64,000 nt of DNA. Origin: Oceanicaulis sp. HLUCCA04 (GTDB taxonomy: Bacteria > Pseudomonadota > Alphaproteobacteria > Caulobacterales > Maricaulaceae). Below the pieces are notes generated by a model that ran no database searches, was not told where the DNA came from, and was given only the letters and a program-made list of their open reading frames with translations. The DNA lies in contig LJSH01000002.1 of the NCBI GenBank assembly GCA_001314625.1, positions 92,458 to 156,457 of the forward strand, given 5' to 3'. Shown one piece after another: positions 10,599 through 18,880 of the stretch. Within the stretch, counting starts at the first letter, position 1; each line of letters begins with the position of its first letter. Both the position numbers and the translations under genes were made by a program.

Positions 10599-12497
10599 TC
10601 AGGCGCTCAGCCTTGCGCGGTTTTGTCCGCCGCACAAGCCGGATAGGACGTGCGCGAGCTCTTCAGGATCAACCGGCTTGGCAAGGAAGGCGTCCATGCC
10701 GGCGGCCAGGCAGGCATCGCGGTCGGCCTCGGTCGCATTGGCCGTCAGGGCGACAAGCGGCACCGCGCCCGGTTCACCCGGCAAGGCACGAATGCGCGCC
10801 GCTGCATCACGGCCATCGAGCTCGGGCATGCGCAAGTCCAGCAATACGGCGTCCAGCCCGCCCTGTGAGGCTTCCAGCAGCGCTTCGCGGCCGGTATGGG
10901 CCATCACCACGGTTGCGCCCAGCCGTGAAAGCAGAGTCCGCGCGATAAGCGCATTCACCGGGTCATCTTCGGCCAGCAGGATCCGGTAACCCGCCAGCAC
11001 CGGGCCGCTGGTGTCATCCTCGCGCACTTCATCGCCAGAACTCTTGCCCAGCGCAAAGCGTGCCAGAGAGCTGGCGCGCACAGGGGCAACCAGCCAGCCA
11101 TCGATCCCGGCCGGGCGATCGGCGCCCGCATACCGGTTCTTGGTGCGCGGCCGGGCAAGGACCAGAATGCGGCCCGCACAGCCTGTCGCCGACAGCGCGG
11201 AGGCATCCTCGCTCCAGCGGTCATCGAGGATGACGATGTCGGGCCTCACCGCTTGTGCGCGCGCGACCAGCTGCCCCTGATTGCTGCAGCTTTCAGCCCA
11301 GGCGCCGAGCGTTTCGGCGTGCAGGATCAGAGCGTCGGATTCAATGTTACAAGGCGTGGCAATGAGGACACGGCGCCCCGACAGGGGCCGGTGGACGGGC
11401 GCGCGCTGCAGGACTTCGGGCGCAAAGCTGAACCAGAACAGTGCCCCTTCGCCGCGCTGTGAGCGGATACCCACATCGCCGTCCATGGCTTCGGCGAGGC
11501 GTTTGACCATGGCAAGGCCGAGACCGGCGCCCGGTGCCGAGTTTTCCCGCTCCGCTGCGCCGCGCTCGAACTGTTCGAACAGGCGTGACTGGTCACCGGC
11601 GCTTATGCCAGGGCCGGTGTCGCGCACCGACAGGCGCAGATTTTCGCCCTCGGCCTCCAGCGTGATCAGAACGCCGCCTTCGCGCGTGAATTTCACGGCA
11701 TTTCCGGCTAGATTGAAGAGGATCTGTTTAAGCCGCGCCGGATCTGCCCGGATCTGGGCGGGCACACCTGGGCCTTGCGCGTGGGCGAGGGCGAGTCCCT
11801 TCTCGGCAGCCTTCTCCGACAGAAGCTCGCACACCTCCTCGACTAGGCGGGCCGGATCGACCGGCTCGGGACGCAGCTCCATCTTGCCCGCTTCCAGCCG
11901 GGACAGGTCGAGAATGTCGTCAATGAGATTGAGCGCATGGCTGGCGCTGGCTTTCAGCGCCGCGACATAGGCCGCCTGATCGGGTTTCAGGCCGGTATCT
12001 TCCAGAAGCCGCGCCGTACCCAGCGCACCGGACAAGGGTGTTCGCAATTCGTGGGTGACCGCGGCAAAGAACACCCCCTTGCCACGCGCTGCTTCGCTTT
12101 CGCGCTCGACAAGGCTGCGCTGTTCGGTGACATCGCGCCCGACCGCGACAATCGAACCGTCAGTGACAAGTGTTTCAGACCATTCGATCCAGACGGGCCC
12201 GGTGCGGGTGCGCATGGCGACATCATAGCGCCGGTGTGAGGCGTTCTCGCCAAAGGCGGGTGCCACGGCAAACCAGCGGCCGATCCAGTCCTCGCGCGCG
12301 CCGCCGAACGCGCGCAGGAACGCGCCATTCACGTCGCTCAGCCGTCCATCCTTGTCGCGCACAATGACCAGTTCGCCCATCGCATCGAAGATCGCCCGCA
12401 GCGGCAGGTTTGCGCCGCTGGCGATGGCACCGCCTTCTGTCCCGGGCGTATCGGCCGGAGGCAGGGCAGTGGAGGGAGAGGGTGCAGCCGCAGTCAT
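10599..12497 (-). CDS. Hybrid sensor histidine kinase (PAS - HisKA - HATPase - receiver)
   Basis: A 632-residue soluble hybrid kinase with no membrane segments. A PAS domain spans about residues 32-125. The HisKA box AAVTHELRTPLSG has the phospho-acceptor H149. ATPase motifs follow: FNLAGNAVKFT (N box), DTGPGI (G1) and GAGLGLAMVKRL (G2). A degenerate receiver-like segment begins at RRVLIATP. A true C-terminal receiver domain then has its phospho-aspartate at about D554 (VLLDLRMPELDG) and the conserved lysine in FLAKPV. A cytoplasmic signal read by the PAS domain is likely; the output partner is not encoded nearby. It lies 24 bases behind comM, so co-expression with an SOS gene is expected. 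Confidence 0.93.
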   Translation of the reverse strand: MTAAAPSPSTALPPADTPGTEGGAIASGANLPLRAIFDAMGELVIVRDKDGRLSDVNGAFLRAFGGAREDWIGRWFAVAPAFGENASHRRYDVAMRTRTGPVWIEWSETLVTDGSIVAVGRDVTEQRSLVERESEAARGKGVFFAAVTHELRTPLSGALGTARLLEDTGLKPDQAAYVAALKASASHALNLIDDILDLSRLEAGKMELRPEPVDPARLVEEVCELLSEKAAEKGLALAHAQGPGVPAQIRADPARLKQILFNLAGNAVKFTREGGVLITLEAEGENLRLSVRDTGPGISAGDQSRLFEQFERGAAERENSAPGAGLGLAMVKRLAEAMDGDVGIRSQRGEGALFWFSFAPEVLQRAPVHRPLSGRRVLIATPCNIESDALILHAETLGAWAESCSNQGQLVARAQAVRPDIVILDDRWSEDASALSATGCAGRILVLARPRTKNRYAGADRPAGIDGWLVAPVRASSLARFALGKSSGDEVREDDTSGPVLAGYRILLAEDDPVNALIARTLLSRLGATVVMAHTGREALLEASQGGLDAVLLDLRMPELDGRDAAARIRALPGEPGAVPLVALTANATEADRDACLAAGMDAFLAKPVDPEELAHVLSGLCGGQNRARLSA

Positions 12498-12521
12498 GGC
12501 GGGACGCTAACGCGGTGCGGG

Positions 12522-14087
12522 TTAACGAAGCGTCGAGCGCGCAGGTGATTTTTCGCTGTTTGCGGTGGCCGGCGGCCAGACAGCAGCCTGTCCGGGTGGA
12601 CGGGTGTTGCGCCGCGCGCTCAAGGCCTCTGCGATGTGAATGCGGCGGATGCCGTCCACGCCGTCGAGGTCGGCGATGGTACGTGCCGTGCGCAAAACCC
12701 GGTGATAGCTGCGCGCCGTCAGCCCCATTGCCTCCGCCGCACGCGATAACAGCTCGCGTCCGGCTGCGTCCGGCTCGGTAATGGTGTCCAGCGCTTCGCC
12801 GGACAGCCGGGCATTGAGCCCGCCGCGCGCCTCCTGAACCTCGCGCGCCCTGGCGATCCGGGCGGCGATCTGCGCCGTGCCTTCCGATGCCGGCGGCAAG
12901 GCCAGATCGGCGGGGGTAACCGGCGGCACTTCGATCTGCAGATCGATCCGGTCGAGCATGGGCCCCGAAATGCGCGCCTGATAGCTGTCTGCGCAATTCT
13001 TGCCCCGCGCGCAGGTGCGCCCGTCTGCGCCTGCCCAGCCGCACCGGCACGGATTCATGGCCGCGATCAGCTGGAAGCGGGCTGGAAAGGTGATGCGTGC
13101 ATTGGCGCGTGCGACAGCGATCTCGCCAGTCTCAAGCGGCTGGCGTAGCGAATCGAGGACCTGGGGATGAAACTCGGGCAACTCATCGAGAAACAGAACG
13201 CCATTATGCGCCAGCGATGCTTCACCCGGCCGGACGCGTGTTCCGCCACCCACCATCGCAGCCATGGACGCTGAATGGTGCGGAGCACGGAAGGGCCTGA
13301 CCCGGCTGAGCTGGCCGCGCTCAAGCAAGCCGGCCACCGACTGGATCATGGAGATTTCGAGCAATTCCTTGGCTGACAGCGGCGGGAGCAGGCCGGGCGC
13401 GCGCTCGGCCAGCATCGATTTGCCCGATCCTGGCGGGCCGATGAACAGTATATTGTGTCCGCCCGCCGCCGCGATCTCCAGCGCCCGCTTGGCCGTTTCC
13501 TGACCGCGCACATCACGCATGTCCTTGAAGCGCGGGCCTTCGACCAGATCGCCTGGCTGTGGCCGGGTCAGCGCCTGCCCGCCCTTGAAGTGGTTCACGA
13601 GCTGGATCAGCGAGCCGGGGGCCAGAATGGCGAGATCCCCGCCCGCCCAGGCCGCCTCCGGACCGCTATCCCTTGCACAGATGAACCCTGTCGCGCGCTC
13701 TACCGCCAGCATAGCGGCCGGCAGCGCGCCGGGAGCAGCCGATATGGACCCGTCAAGGCCGAGCTCTCCCATTGCGAGATATTCCGATCCCGCTTCGGGC
13801 GGCAGCACCCCCATGGCAATCAAAATGCCGATGGCGATCGGAAGGTCGAAATGCGCCCCCTCCTTGGGCCGGTCAGCGGGGGCGAGGTTGACGATAAGCC
13901 GCTGACCGGGCAGCGACAGGCCGATGGCCGCGAAGGCGGCACGCACGCGCTCCCGGCTCTCGGCCACCGCCTTGTCCGCCAGTCCCACGACACTGAAAGC
14001 CGGGGTGCCTCCCGCGATTTGCACCTGCACATCGACCAGCCGGGCATCCGCGCCTTCAAATGAGGCAGAATGGGTAAATGCGCTCAT
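12522..14087 (-). CDS. comM: YifB/ComM family AAA+ ATPase
   Basis: A 521-residue member of the magnesium-chelatase-like YifB/ComM family. In naturally competent bacteria ComM is a hexameric helicase that promotes branch migration during integration of DNA. The N-terminal domain has SVVGLADKAVAESRERV. Walker A is GPPGSGKSML near residue 217, with Walker B FLDELPEF. A cysteine cluster, CRCGWAGADGRTCARGKNC, probably binds zinc. The start at 14087 has GGGAG eight bases upstream. Upstream sit a promoter overlapped by a LexA box and a DnaA box. It is the first gene of a three-gene operon. Whether this organism is competent cannot be told here. Confidence 0.95.
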   Translation of the reverse strand: MSAFTHSASFEGADARLVDVQVQIAGGTPAFSVVGLADKAVAESRERVRAAFAAIGLSLPGQRLIVNLAPADRPKEGAHFDLPIAIGILIAMGVLPPEAGSEYLAMGELGLDGSISAAPGALPAAMLAVERATGFICARDSGPEAAWAGGDLAILAPGSLIQLVNHFKGGQALTRPQPGDLVEGPRFKDMRDVRGQETAKRALEIAAAGGHNILFIGPPGSGKSMLAERAPGLLPPLSAKELLEISMIQSVAGLLERGQLSRVRPFRAPHHSASMAAMVGGGTRVRPGEASLAHNGVLFLDELPEFHPQVLDSLRQPLETGEIAVARANARITFPARFQLIAAMNPCRCGWAGADGRTCARGKNCADSYQARISGPMLDRIDLQIEVPPVTPADLALPPASEGTAQIAARIARAREVQEARGGLNARLSGEALDTITEPDAAGRELLSRAAEAMGLTARSYHRVLRTARTIADLDGVDGIRRIHIAEALSARRNTRPPGQAAVWPPATANSEKSPARSTLR

Positions 14088-14148
14088 GCCTGCTCCCACT
14101 AAATATGCTCACTGAACATTATCAGCGTGCCGATTGCCTGCTTGTCAC

Positions 14149-14157
14149 TTATCCACA
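14149..14157 (+). promoter_or_regulatory. Perfect DnaA box
   Basis: The nonamer TTATCCACA is an exact match to the bacterial DnaA-box consensus. It lies in the comM leader, between the comM promoter and start codon. A single box does not make an origin; it could let DnaA modulate the operon or could be chance. Confidence 0.5.
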
Positions 14158-14186
14158 GATGCCGTGAACAGGCGGGCATAAAACAG

Positions 14187-14201
14187 GAACAAGATAAGAA
14201 C
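14187..14201 (-). promoter_or_regulatory. LexA (SOS) box of the alphaproteobacterial type, upstream of comM
   Basis: On the minus strand this reads GTTC-TTATCTT-GTTC, an exact match to the direct-repeat consensus GTTC-N7-GTTC used by alphaproteobacterial LexA. It overlaps the -10 hexamer of the comM promoter, the expected place for repression. I recall comM being listed among LexA targets in alphaproteobacteria, which agrees, but no source was checked. Confidence 0.8.
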
Positions 14202-14221
14202 ACATCGACTCTCCACGTCAA
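14192..14221 (-). promoter_or_regulatory. Candidate sigma70-type promoter of the comM operon
   Basis: On the minus strand TTGACG (14216-14221) is followed after 18 bases by TTATCT (14192-14197). Transcription would start about 95-100 bases before the comM ATG. The LexA box covers the -10 element. Confidence 0.6.
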
Positions 14222-14252
14222 GGTGTCACGTTAACTTTTTGCCAAAGCCCTT

Positions 14253-14642
14253 CTATATCAGATGGTTTTCCGGCCCGGAGTCGGCGCTGAGCACGCCTTT
14301 GACGTGCTTTGGGAGCCGTCCGGGGGTGACGCAAATCAGGTCAAACCGGGTTGCCAGCGCGTTCAGGCCCGTGCGGCGCGACCGCCACAGGGCCGCGGCC
14401 CGCATCAGGCGCGCCTGCTGGCGCGGTTGAAAGGCTTCCAGCGCGGCCCGTTCTGACGCGCGCCATTTCACTTCCATGAAGGCCAGTGTTTTGTGCCGCT
14501 TCGCGATGATGTCGATTTCGCCCAGGGGGGTTTTCACGCGCCGTGCGATGATCTTCCAGCCCGTCAGCGCCAGATAGGCTATTGCCAGCCACTCGCCGCG
14601 CCGGCCTTGCCGTTCGGCCTGTCTGCGGGCGGCGCGTGTCAT
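14253..14642 (-). CDS. yraN: YraN/UPF0102 family putative endonuclease-like protein
   Basis: A 129-residue UPF0102 protein with the Holliday-junction-resolvase-like/restriction-like core: RRGEWLAIAYL at the N-terminus, then GEIDIIAKR and FMEVKWR carrying the acidic-x-Asp and Glu-x-Lys residues expected of a nuclease fold. No biochemical activity is firmly established for the family. It diverges from the LpoA-like lipoprotein gene. In many proteobacteria yraN, lpoA and rsmI are adjacent; here rsmI is missing from between them. It could be transcribed into the comM operon region. Confidence 0.9.
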   Translation of the reverse strand: MTRAARRQAERQGRRGEWLAIAYLALTGWKIIARRVKTPLGEIDIIAKRHKTLAFMEVKWRASERAALEAFQPRQQARLMRAAALWRSRRTGLNALATRFDLICVTPGRLPKHVKGVLSADSGPENHLI

Positions 14643-14765
14643 GGCGTGCGTCCGGAAGCCAGTTTCGTCATGCGCGCAGTTGCCCCTGACGGGCCGCGCC
14701 GGTAGCTTCGGTCGCAGCCCGGCCGGGACAGACTGCGGTTTGCGGCGGTGATGAGGACACGACCC

Positions 14766-16130
14766 ATGATGAATGCAGTGTTGCCCACGCGGGCTCTGGT
14801 GCCAATAGCCGGACTTTCAAGGCTCGCCGCCCTGATTGCGGCGGCCACCCTCGCCCTGTCAGCCTGCACGGCCACCAGTAGCGGTCCGGGGCCGGATGTG
14901 TCGCAAGGCACTGGCGCGCCGGTCGTCGGCGCTCCGCCCGAACCGGCCGTGCTGGGTGTCGAGATGAGCCCCGAACGCCTGGCATTCACACCGGCGCATC
15001 TGGAAGGCATGGAGCTGGTGCGCGTCGGTGTTGTGCTGCCCTTCTCCGGGTCTGCCAGCGCCTTGCGGTCCGAGGCGGGCCATTTGTTACGCGCTGCCGA
15101 GCTGGCTCTCTTCGAACGCGGCGTAGACAATGTCGTCCTCTTGCCGAAAGATACCGAGGGCACCGCGCGTGGCGCCGAGGCGGCCGCCGAAGCCGCCATT
15201 GCTGACGGTGCGGACATGATTATCGGCCCGCTTCTGGCTGCAGAAGTGCGGGCGATATCGGGCACTGCCCGGCGGGCGAATGTGCCGGTTATCTCCTTTT
15301 CGACCGATACCAGTGTGGCCGGAGACGGCGTCTACCTGCTGAGCTTCCCGCCCGAGGAGGAAGTGCGCAGGGTTGTCTCCTACACGTCCTCTCTGGGTGC
15401 CAGCCGGTACGCGATCATCGCTCCGGCGACACCCTATGGCCAGCTGGTCAGCGACGCCTACCGCCGTGCAGCGGCGGAGAATGGCGGCTCGGTCACGGCC
15501 GAGGAAATCTATTCCGGCGGAGTGGACTCCATGGGCGAGGCCGCGCGCCGGCTGGCGCGCGCCGGAATTGACCGGCTCGACGTCGCACAGGCGCTTACCA
15601 TGACGGGTGAGAACTGGCAGCCGTCCGAAGGGGGCGCGTTTCAGGTCGTGATGCTGCCGGCGAGCGGCGATGATCTGCGCATGCTCGCGCCATCGCTGCT
15701 TTTTGCCGATATTGACCCGCTTCTGGTGAAATTTGTCGGCACAGGCCTCTGGCGCAATCCCGAAAGCGTCCGGGAGCCATCCCTGTCCAATGGCTGGTTT
15801 GCCGGACCGGATGCGGAGCTGCGCGCCCGTTTCGAGACGTCCTATGAAGCCGCCTATGGTGACGGGCCGTCGCGTCTGGCCGGGCTGGGCTATGACGCCG
15901 CGTCGCTGGCTGTGCTCATGGCAGCCAATGCAGGGGGTATCGACCGGAGAATTCTCGAGGATCCGAACGGCTTTCTCGGCGTTGATGGCCTGTTCCGCCT
16001 GCGCAGTGATGGCACGGTAGAGCGCGGTCTGGCGCTGTATACGATCCGCAACGGCCAGTTCGAGGTGCTTGACCCCGCTCCAGCGCGTTTTGAGCCCGCC
16101 ACCACGGATATGGAACCGGGCGAGTCCTGA
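14766..16130 (+). CDS. LpoA/YraM-like penicillin-binding protein activator, lipoprotein
   Basis: A 454-residue predicted lipoprotein: a signal peptide ends in the lipobox LSAC near residue 34, followed by a Pro/Gly-rich linker. The rest is a periplasmic-binding-protein fold like LpoA, the outer-membrane cofactor that activates PBP1A. Family-like stretches are VGVVLPFSGSASALRSEAG, ADMIIGPLLAAEV, and ANVPVISFSTD. The ATG at 14766 has GAGGA eight bases upstream and was preferred to GTG 14748 or ATG 14751. It abuts the convergent hemW gene with no spacer. The assignment rests on domain resemblance plus pairing with yraN; a solute-binding receptor role is the alternative. Confidence 0.82.
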   Translation: MMNAVLPTRALVPIAGLSRLAALIAAATLALSACTATSSGPGPDVSQGTGAPVVGAPPEPAVLGVEMSPERLAFTPAHLEGMELVRVGVVLPFSGSASALRSEAGHLLRAAELALFERGVDNVVLLPKDTEGTARGAEAAAEAAIADGADMIIGPLLAAEVRAISGTARRANVPVISFSTDTSVAGDGVYLLSFPPEEEVRRVVSYTSSLGASRYAIIAPATPYGQLVSDAYRRAAAENGGSVTAEEIYSGGVDSMGEAARRLARAGIDRLDVAQALTMTGENWQPSEGGAFQVVMLPASGDDLRMLAPSLLFADIDPLLVKFVGTGLWRNPESVREPSLSNGWFAGPDAELRARFETSYEAAYGDGPSRLAGLGYDAASLAVLMAANAGGIDRRILEDPNGFLGVDGLFRLRSDGTVERGLALYTIRNGQFEVLDPAPARFEPATTDMEPGES

Positions 16131-17285
16131 TCAGCTTTCCGGTGCCAGCTCATTGGCGATACGGTCGGCAAACAGCTTGCCGGCGCGGGTCAGGCGGACA
16201 CGGGCCGGGTGCAATTCCACCAGCCCGTCAGCGGAAAAACCGTTCGCGGCGCTCATCTCGACATCACGGCCGGTAAGCGCAAAAAGCTGCGTCCTGTCGA
16301 GCCCTTCCGTGATACGCAGGCCCATCAGCACGCGCTCCTGGGCCTCTTCCAGCGCCGACAGGCGTTCAGGCGCTGCAATAATTGGCTGCTGGCTGCCGGC
16401 GATGTAGTCTGCCGGGCGCAAAGGCGCCGCGTGGGCGATCCGCCCGCCGCCCGAGTGCGATCCGATGCGGCCGTGCGCGCCGGGTCCGATCCCGATCCAG
16501 TCTGCGCCCGTCCAGTATAGCCGGTTATGACGGGAGTGATGGTCGCGTCCCCTGGCATGATTGGATATTTCGTAGGCCTCAAGGCCCGCAGCCTGCGTCA
16601 GTTCCTGGGTCAGGCAGAACATGTCGGCGGCGAGGTCTTCGGGCGGGGGTACCAGCGTGCCGCGCTTCACTTGCCGGGCGAAGGCCGTGCCATCCTCAAT
16701 GGTCAGCTGATAGGCCGACACATGATCCAGCCCCAGCGCCAGGATAGTGGAAAGCTCCGCCTCCCATTCCTCAAGGCTCTGGCCTTCGCGGGCATAGATC
16801 AAGTCCGCCGAGACGCGCGCAACGAGTGACCGGGCAATATCCAGCGCCTCCAGTCCGGCGCGGGCATCATGATCGCGCCCAAGGCGTGCCAGCGCTGCAT
16901 CATCCAGTGACTGCACGCCAACCGATAGCCGGTTGATCCCGGCAGACACAATATCGCCCAGACGGACACGCTCTGCCGGATTGGCTTCCAGCCCCAGCTC
17001 TGCCTGCGCCTCCAGCCCCCAAAGCCGGTCGGCCATCTCCAGCACGCGGGCAATGTCGCGCGGCGCCATCAGGGAGGGCGTGCCGCCGCCAAAATGTATG
17101 CTGGCAAGGGGCCGTGGCCCCGTCATCTGCCGCCAGCGGGCCATGTCCGCCAGCAGCGCGTCCACCAGGGCGGCGCTGTCTGCGCCCTTCGCCTTGTAGA
17201 CGTTGAAATCGCAATAAGGGCAGATCCGGGCGCAATAGGGCCAGTGAATATAGAGACCGAGCGGCGCGCAGTGTGCCGGGTTCAC
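16131..17285 (-). CDS. hemW: Radical SAM heme chaperone HemW
   Basis: A 384-residue HemW. The radical-SAM 4Fe-4S cysteines are C18, C22 and C25 (YCARICPYC), followed by the SAM-binding IHFGGGTPS and NRLSVGVQS. Members bind heme and are thought to deliver it to hemoproteins; they were formerly annotated as oxygen-independent coproporphyrinogen oxidase. The HNRLYWTG region is also typical. The start is GTG at 17285, which overlaps the rdgB stop (GTGA), so the two are translationally coupled. Confidence 0.95.
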   Translation of the reverse strand: MNPAHCAPLGLYIHWPYCARICPYCDFNVYKAKGADSAALVDALLADMARWRQMTGPRPLASIHFGGGTPSLMAPRDIARVLEMADRLWGLEAQAELGLEANPAERVRLGDIVSAGINRLSVGVQSLDDAALARLGRDHDARAGLEALDIARSLVARVSADLIYAREGQSLEEWEAELSTILALGLDHVSAYQLTIEDGTAFARQVKRGTLVPPPEDLAADMFCLTQELTQAAGLEAYEISNHARGRDHHSRHNRLYWTGADWIGIGPGAHGRIGSHSGGGRIAHAAPLRPADYIAGSQQPIIAAPERLSALEEAQERVLMGLRITEGLDRTQLFALTGRDVEMSAANGFSADGLVELHPARVRLTRAGKLFADRIANELAPES

Positions 17286-17905
17286 GCGCTGAACACCGCG
17301 TCTGTCAGCTTGCGAAAGGCGTCAGCCCGGTGGCTCAGCGCCTTCTTTTCGCTCTGGTTCATCTGGGCAAAGGTGCGCGTTTCGCCTCGCGCCACAAACA
17401 CCGGATCGTAGCCAAAGCCCTGATCTCCGCGCGGCGGCCAGACCAGATTACCTCTCACCTCGCCTTCAAATACCAGTTCAGCTCCCTCCGGGTGGACAAG
17501 CGCCAGCACGCACACAAAGCGCGCAGAGCGGTCGGCGCTGCCCGATGCGGCAAGCTTTTCTTCAACCGTTTGCATGGCAAGCCGGAAATCTTTTTCCGGC
17601 CCGGCCCAGCGTGCCGAATATACTCCAAGCTCCCCGCCGAGCGCCGCCACCTCCAGACCGGAATCATCGGCCAGCGCAACCGCTCCGCTGACCTGTGCGG
17701 CGGCCCGCGCCTTCAAGAGCGCATTACCCGAAAAAGTTTTTTCAGTCTCTTCGGGCTCATTGAGACCCATCTCGCCTGCCCCTTTCACGGTGATGGAGAA
17801 GGGCGCGACAAGATCAGCTATCTCCTTGATCTTGCCTGCATTATGGCTCGCCAGAACCCAAAGCGGAGCCTGCCTGAAAAGGCGATTTAGGGTGAGCGCA
17901 TCCAT
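17282..17905 (-). CDS. rdgB: RdgB/HAM1 non-canonical purine NTP pyrophosphatase
   Basis: A 207-residue RdgB, which hydrolyses dITP, XTP and related damaged nucleotides to keep them out of DNA. Visible motifs are ASHNAGKIKEI near residue 19, NALLKARAAA, the catalytic-region LADDSGLEVAALGG, GVYSARWAG, and GFGYDPVFV. The ATG at 17905 gives the usual family length; a longer reading frame to 18079 adds a charged non-homologous leader. First gene of the rdgB-hemW pair. In many relatives rph precedes it; here rph is 7 kb away. Confidence 0.95.
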   Translation of the reverse strand: MDALTLNRLFRQAPLWVLASHNAGKIKEIADLVAPFSITVKGAGEMGLNEPEETEKTFSGNALLKARAAAQVSGAVALADDSGLEVAALGGELGVYSARWAGPEKDFRLAMQTVEEKLAASGSADRSARFVCVLALVHPEGAELVFEGEVRGNLVWPPRGDQGFGYDPVFVARGETRTFAQMNQSEKKALSHRADAFRKLTDAVFSA

Positions 17906-17932
17906 TCGTGCATATCGCCTTTCGAAAAATTC

Positions 17933-17949
17933 ATATCGTTTTTCGATAT
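17933..17949. repeat. Small perfect palindrome in the rdgB / small-ORF divergent region
   Basis: ATATCG-TTTTT-CGATAT, six-base perfect arms. The same ATATCG also occurs at 17912-17917, 21 bases upstream. It lies between the rdgB start and the rightward promoter candidate, so it could be an operator for one or both. Regulator unknown; the HTH protein at 18881 is one candidate. Confidence 0.4.
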
Positions 17950-17956
17950 TTTTTTG

Positions 17957-17985
17957 TTGCAAAGCGATGAGGGCCTTGCTAGATG
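17957..17985 (+). promoter_or_regulatory. Candidate promoter for the small ORF / DUF2975 / HTH genes
   Basis: TTGCAA (17957-17962) and TAGATG (17980-17985) are separated by 17 bases. It would give a leader of about 110 bases before the 38-residue ORF, containing a strong hairpin. The match to consensus is moderate. Confidence 0.4.
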
Positions 17986-17992
17986 TGTTTTC

Positions 17993-18019
17993 GAGGCAAG
18001 GGGAACACCCCGCTGCCTC
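17993..18019 (+). other. Leader hairpin upstream of the 38-residue ORF
   Basis: GAGGCA (17993-17998) pairs with TGCCTC (18014-18019), and GGGG (18000-18003) with CCCC (18008-18011), closing an AACA loop. No T-run follows, so it is not a standard terminator; it may stabilise or regulate the leader RNA. Confidence 0.45.
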
Positions 18020-18100
18020 ACGGCAAAAGCCCCGGCGAACAAAAGACCGGAGCAAAGGCCGAAGGTTGATCGATAGCACTGGATCTCAAAGGAGACAAAG

Positions 18101-18217
18101 ATGGTCAGGCTCGAAAACAACACCCGCCGCTTTCCGTTTGCGGCTATCATCAATGTGGTTCTGGTCGCTACCGTCGTAGCGGGCATGGCTGCGGCGCTGT
18201 CACCGATTGTCGCATAA
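18101..18217 (+). CDS. Small single-span membrane protein, 38 residues
   Basis: A short gene supported by an AAAGGAGAC ribosome site five bases before its ATG, among the best in this region. The product starts with a basic segment (MVRLENNTRR), then a continuous hydrophobic stretch from about residue 11 to 38 that would span the membrane once. I recognise no family. It lies 99 bases before the DUF2975 gene on the same strand with an inverted repeat between, so co-transcription is possible. A membrane regulatory peptide or toxin-like peptide are options, but nothing in the sequence decides between them. Confidence 0.6.
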   Translation: MVRLENNTRRFPFAAIINVVLVATVVAGMAAALSPIVA

Positions 18218-18243
18218 GGCGGCGCCGTGAGGCAGCATGACGC

Positions 18244-18294
18244 CACCGGGCGCGACTGACCTCTTCCCCCTTGGAGGCAGGACCGCGCCCGGTG
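18244..18294. repeat. Long inverted repeat between the small ORF and the DUF2975 gene
   Basis: CACCGGGCGCG (18244-18254) is perfectly complementary to CGCGCCCGGTG (18284-18294), with a 29-base loop. There is no T-run. It may be an RNA stem separating expression of the two genes, or a protein-binding site. Confidence 0.55.
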
Positions 18295-18316
18295 TGACGT
18301 CGCAGAAGGGGCAGGG

Positions 18317-18868
18317 ATGCGCGCGTTAAGTCCGGGATTTCTGACATCCCTTCTGAAAATTGTTCTGGATGTGGCGATTGTCGTGCTGTGGGGCCTTCTG
18401 GTCCTGGCCAGTCTTGTCACGCTTTCCATGATGGCGGTCGGCCTGTTCCGCGTGCTCGGCATGGGCCCCGAACTGCCCGAAGCATTCTTGCGTTTTCTTC
18501 AGCTGGATATCGTGATCGCCCTGCCGCTCGGCGTGGCGGCGATCATTGCCATGCTGTTTATTGCCGGCCGGCTGCGCGCCATCCTGGTCACCCTTATCCA
18601 GGGTGACCCGTTCGTGCCCGAAAATGCCGATCATTTGCGCGCTATCGCGCTGGCCATCGCCGTCTACCAGATCATCCGGTATGGGGCGCATGGCATGATC
18701 GCGCTGATGTTCACCCTGTTTGGCCGCCCGGTCGAAAGCGGTGTTTCCATCCAGCCGGAGTTCGGCCTGAATATTGGCGCCTGGATCGCCGTCATTGCGC
18801 TTCTCGTCCTGTCAGAGGTGTTCCGTGAAGGAACGCGCCTGCGCGACGAGCAGAAGCTGACGATCTAG
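18317..18868 (+). CDS. DUF2975 family membrane protein
   Basis: A 183-residue integral membrane protein with about four hydrophobic helices (near residues 13-45, 62-85, 108-130 and 150-170). The central stretch GDPFVPENADHLRAIALAI is the recognisable DUF2975 signature. The biochemical role is unknown. Genes of this family are commonly followed by a small Cro/CI-type regulator, exactly as here (12-base gap), suggesting a membrane protein that works with, or is controlled by, the HTH partner. ATG 18317 has GCAGGG just upstream. Confidence 0.85.
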   Translation: MRALSPGFLTSLLKIVLDVAIVVLWGLLVLASLVTLSMMAVGLFRVLGMGPELPEAFLRFLQLDIVIALPLGVAAIIAMLFIAGRLRAILVTLIQGDPFVPENADHLRAIALAIAVYQIIRYGAHGMIALMFTLFGRPVESGVSIQPEFGLNIGAWIAVIALLVLSEVFREGTRLRDEQKLTI

Positions 18869-18880
18869 GGGGCGCTGGCA

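Noticed and set aside
14149-14157. A replication origin next to the DnaA box and gyrB/dnaK-type genes
   Set aside because: Only one box was found, with no AT-rich unwinding region or dnaA/dnaN/hemE neighbours; gyrB is 22 kb away.
14639-15265. A leftward frame of 208 codons next to yraN, checked as a possible rsmI
   Set aside because: It lies antisense to the LpoA-like lipoprotein gene and shows no methyltransferase motifs.
17887-18462. A 191-codon leftward frame over the rdgB/DUF2975 spacer
   Set aside because: It overlaps rdgB, the 38-residue ORF and DUF2975, and has no ribosome site or family similarity.
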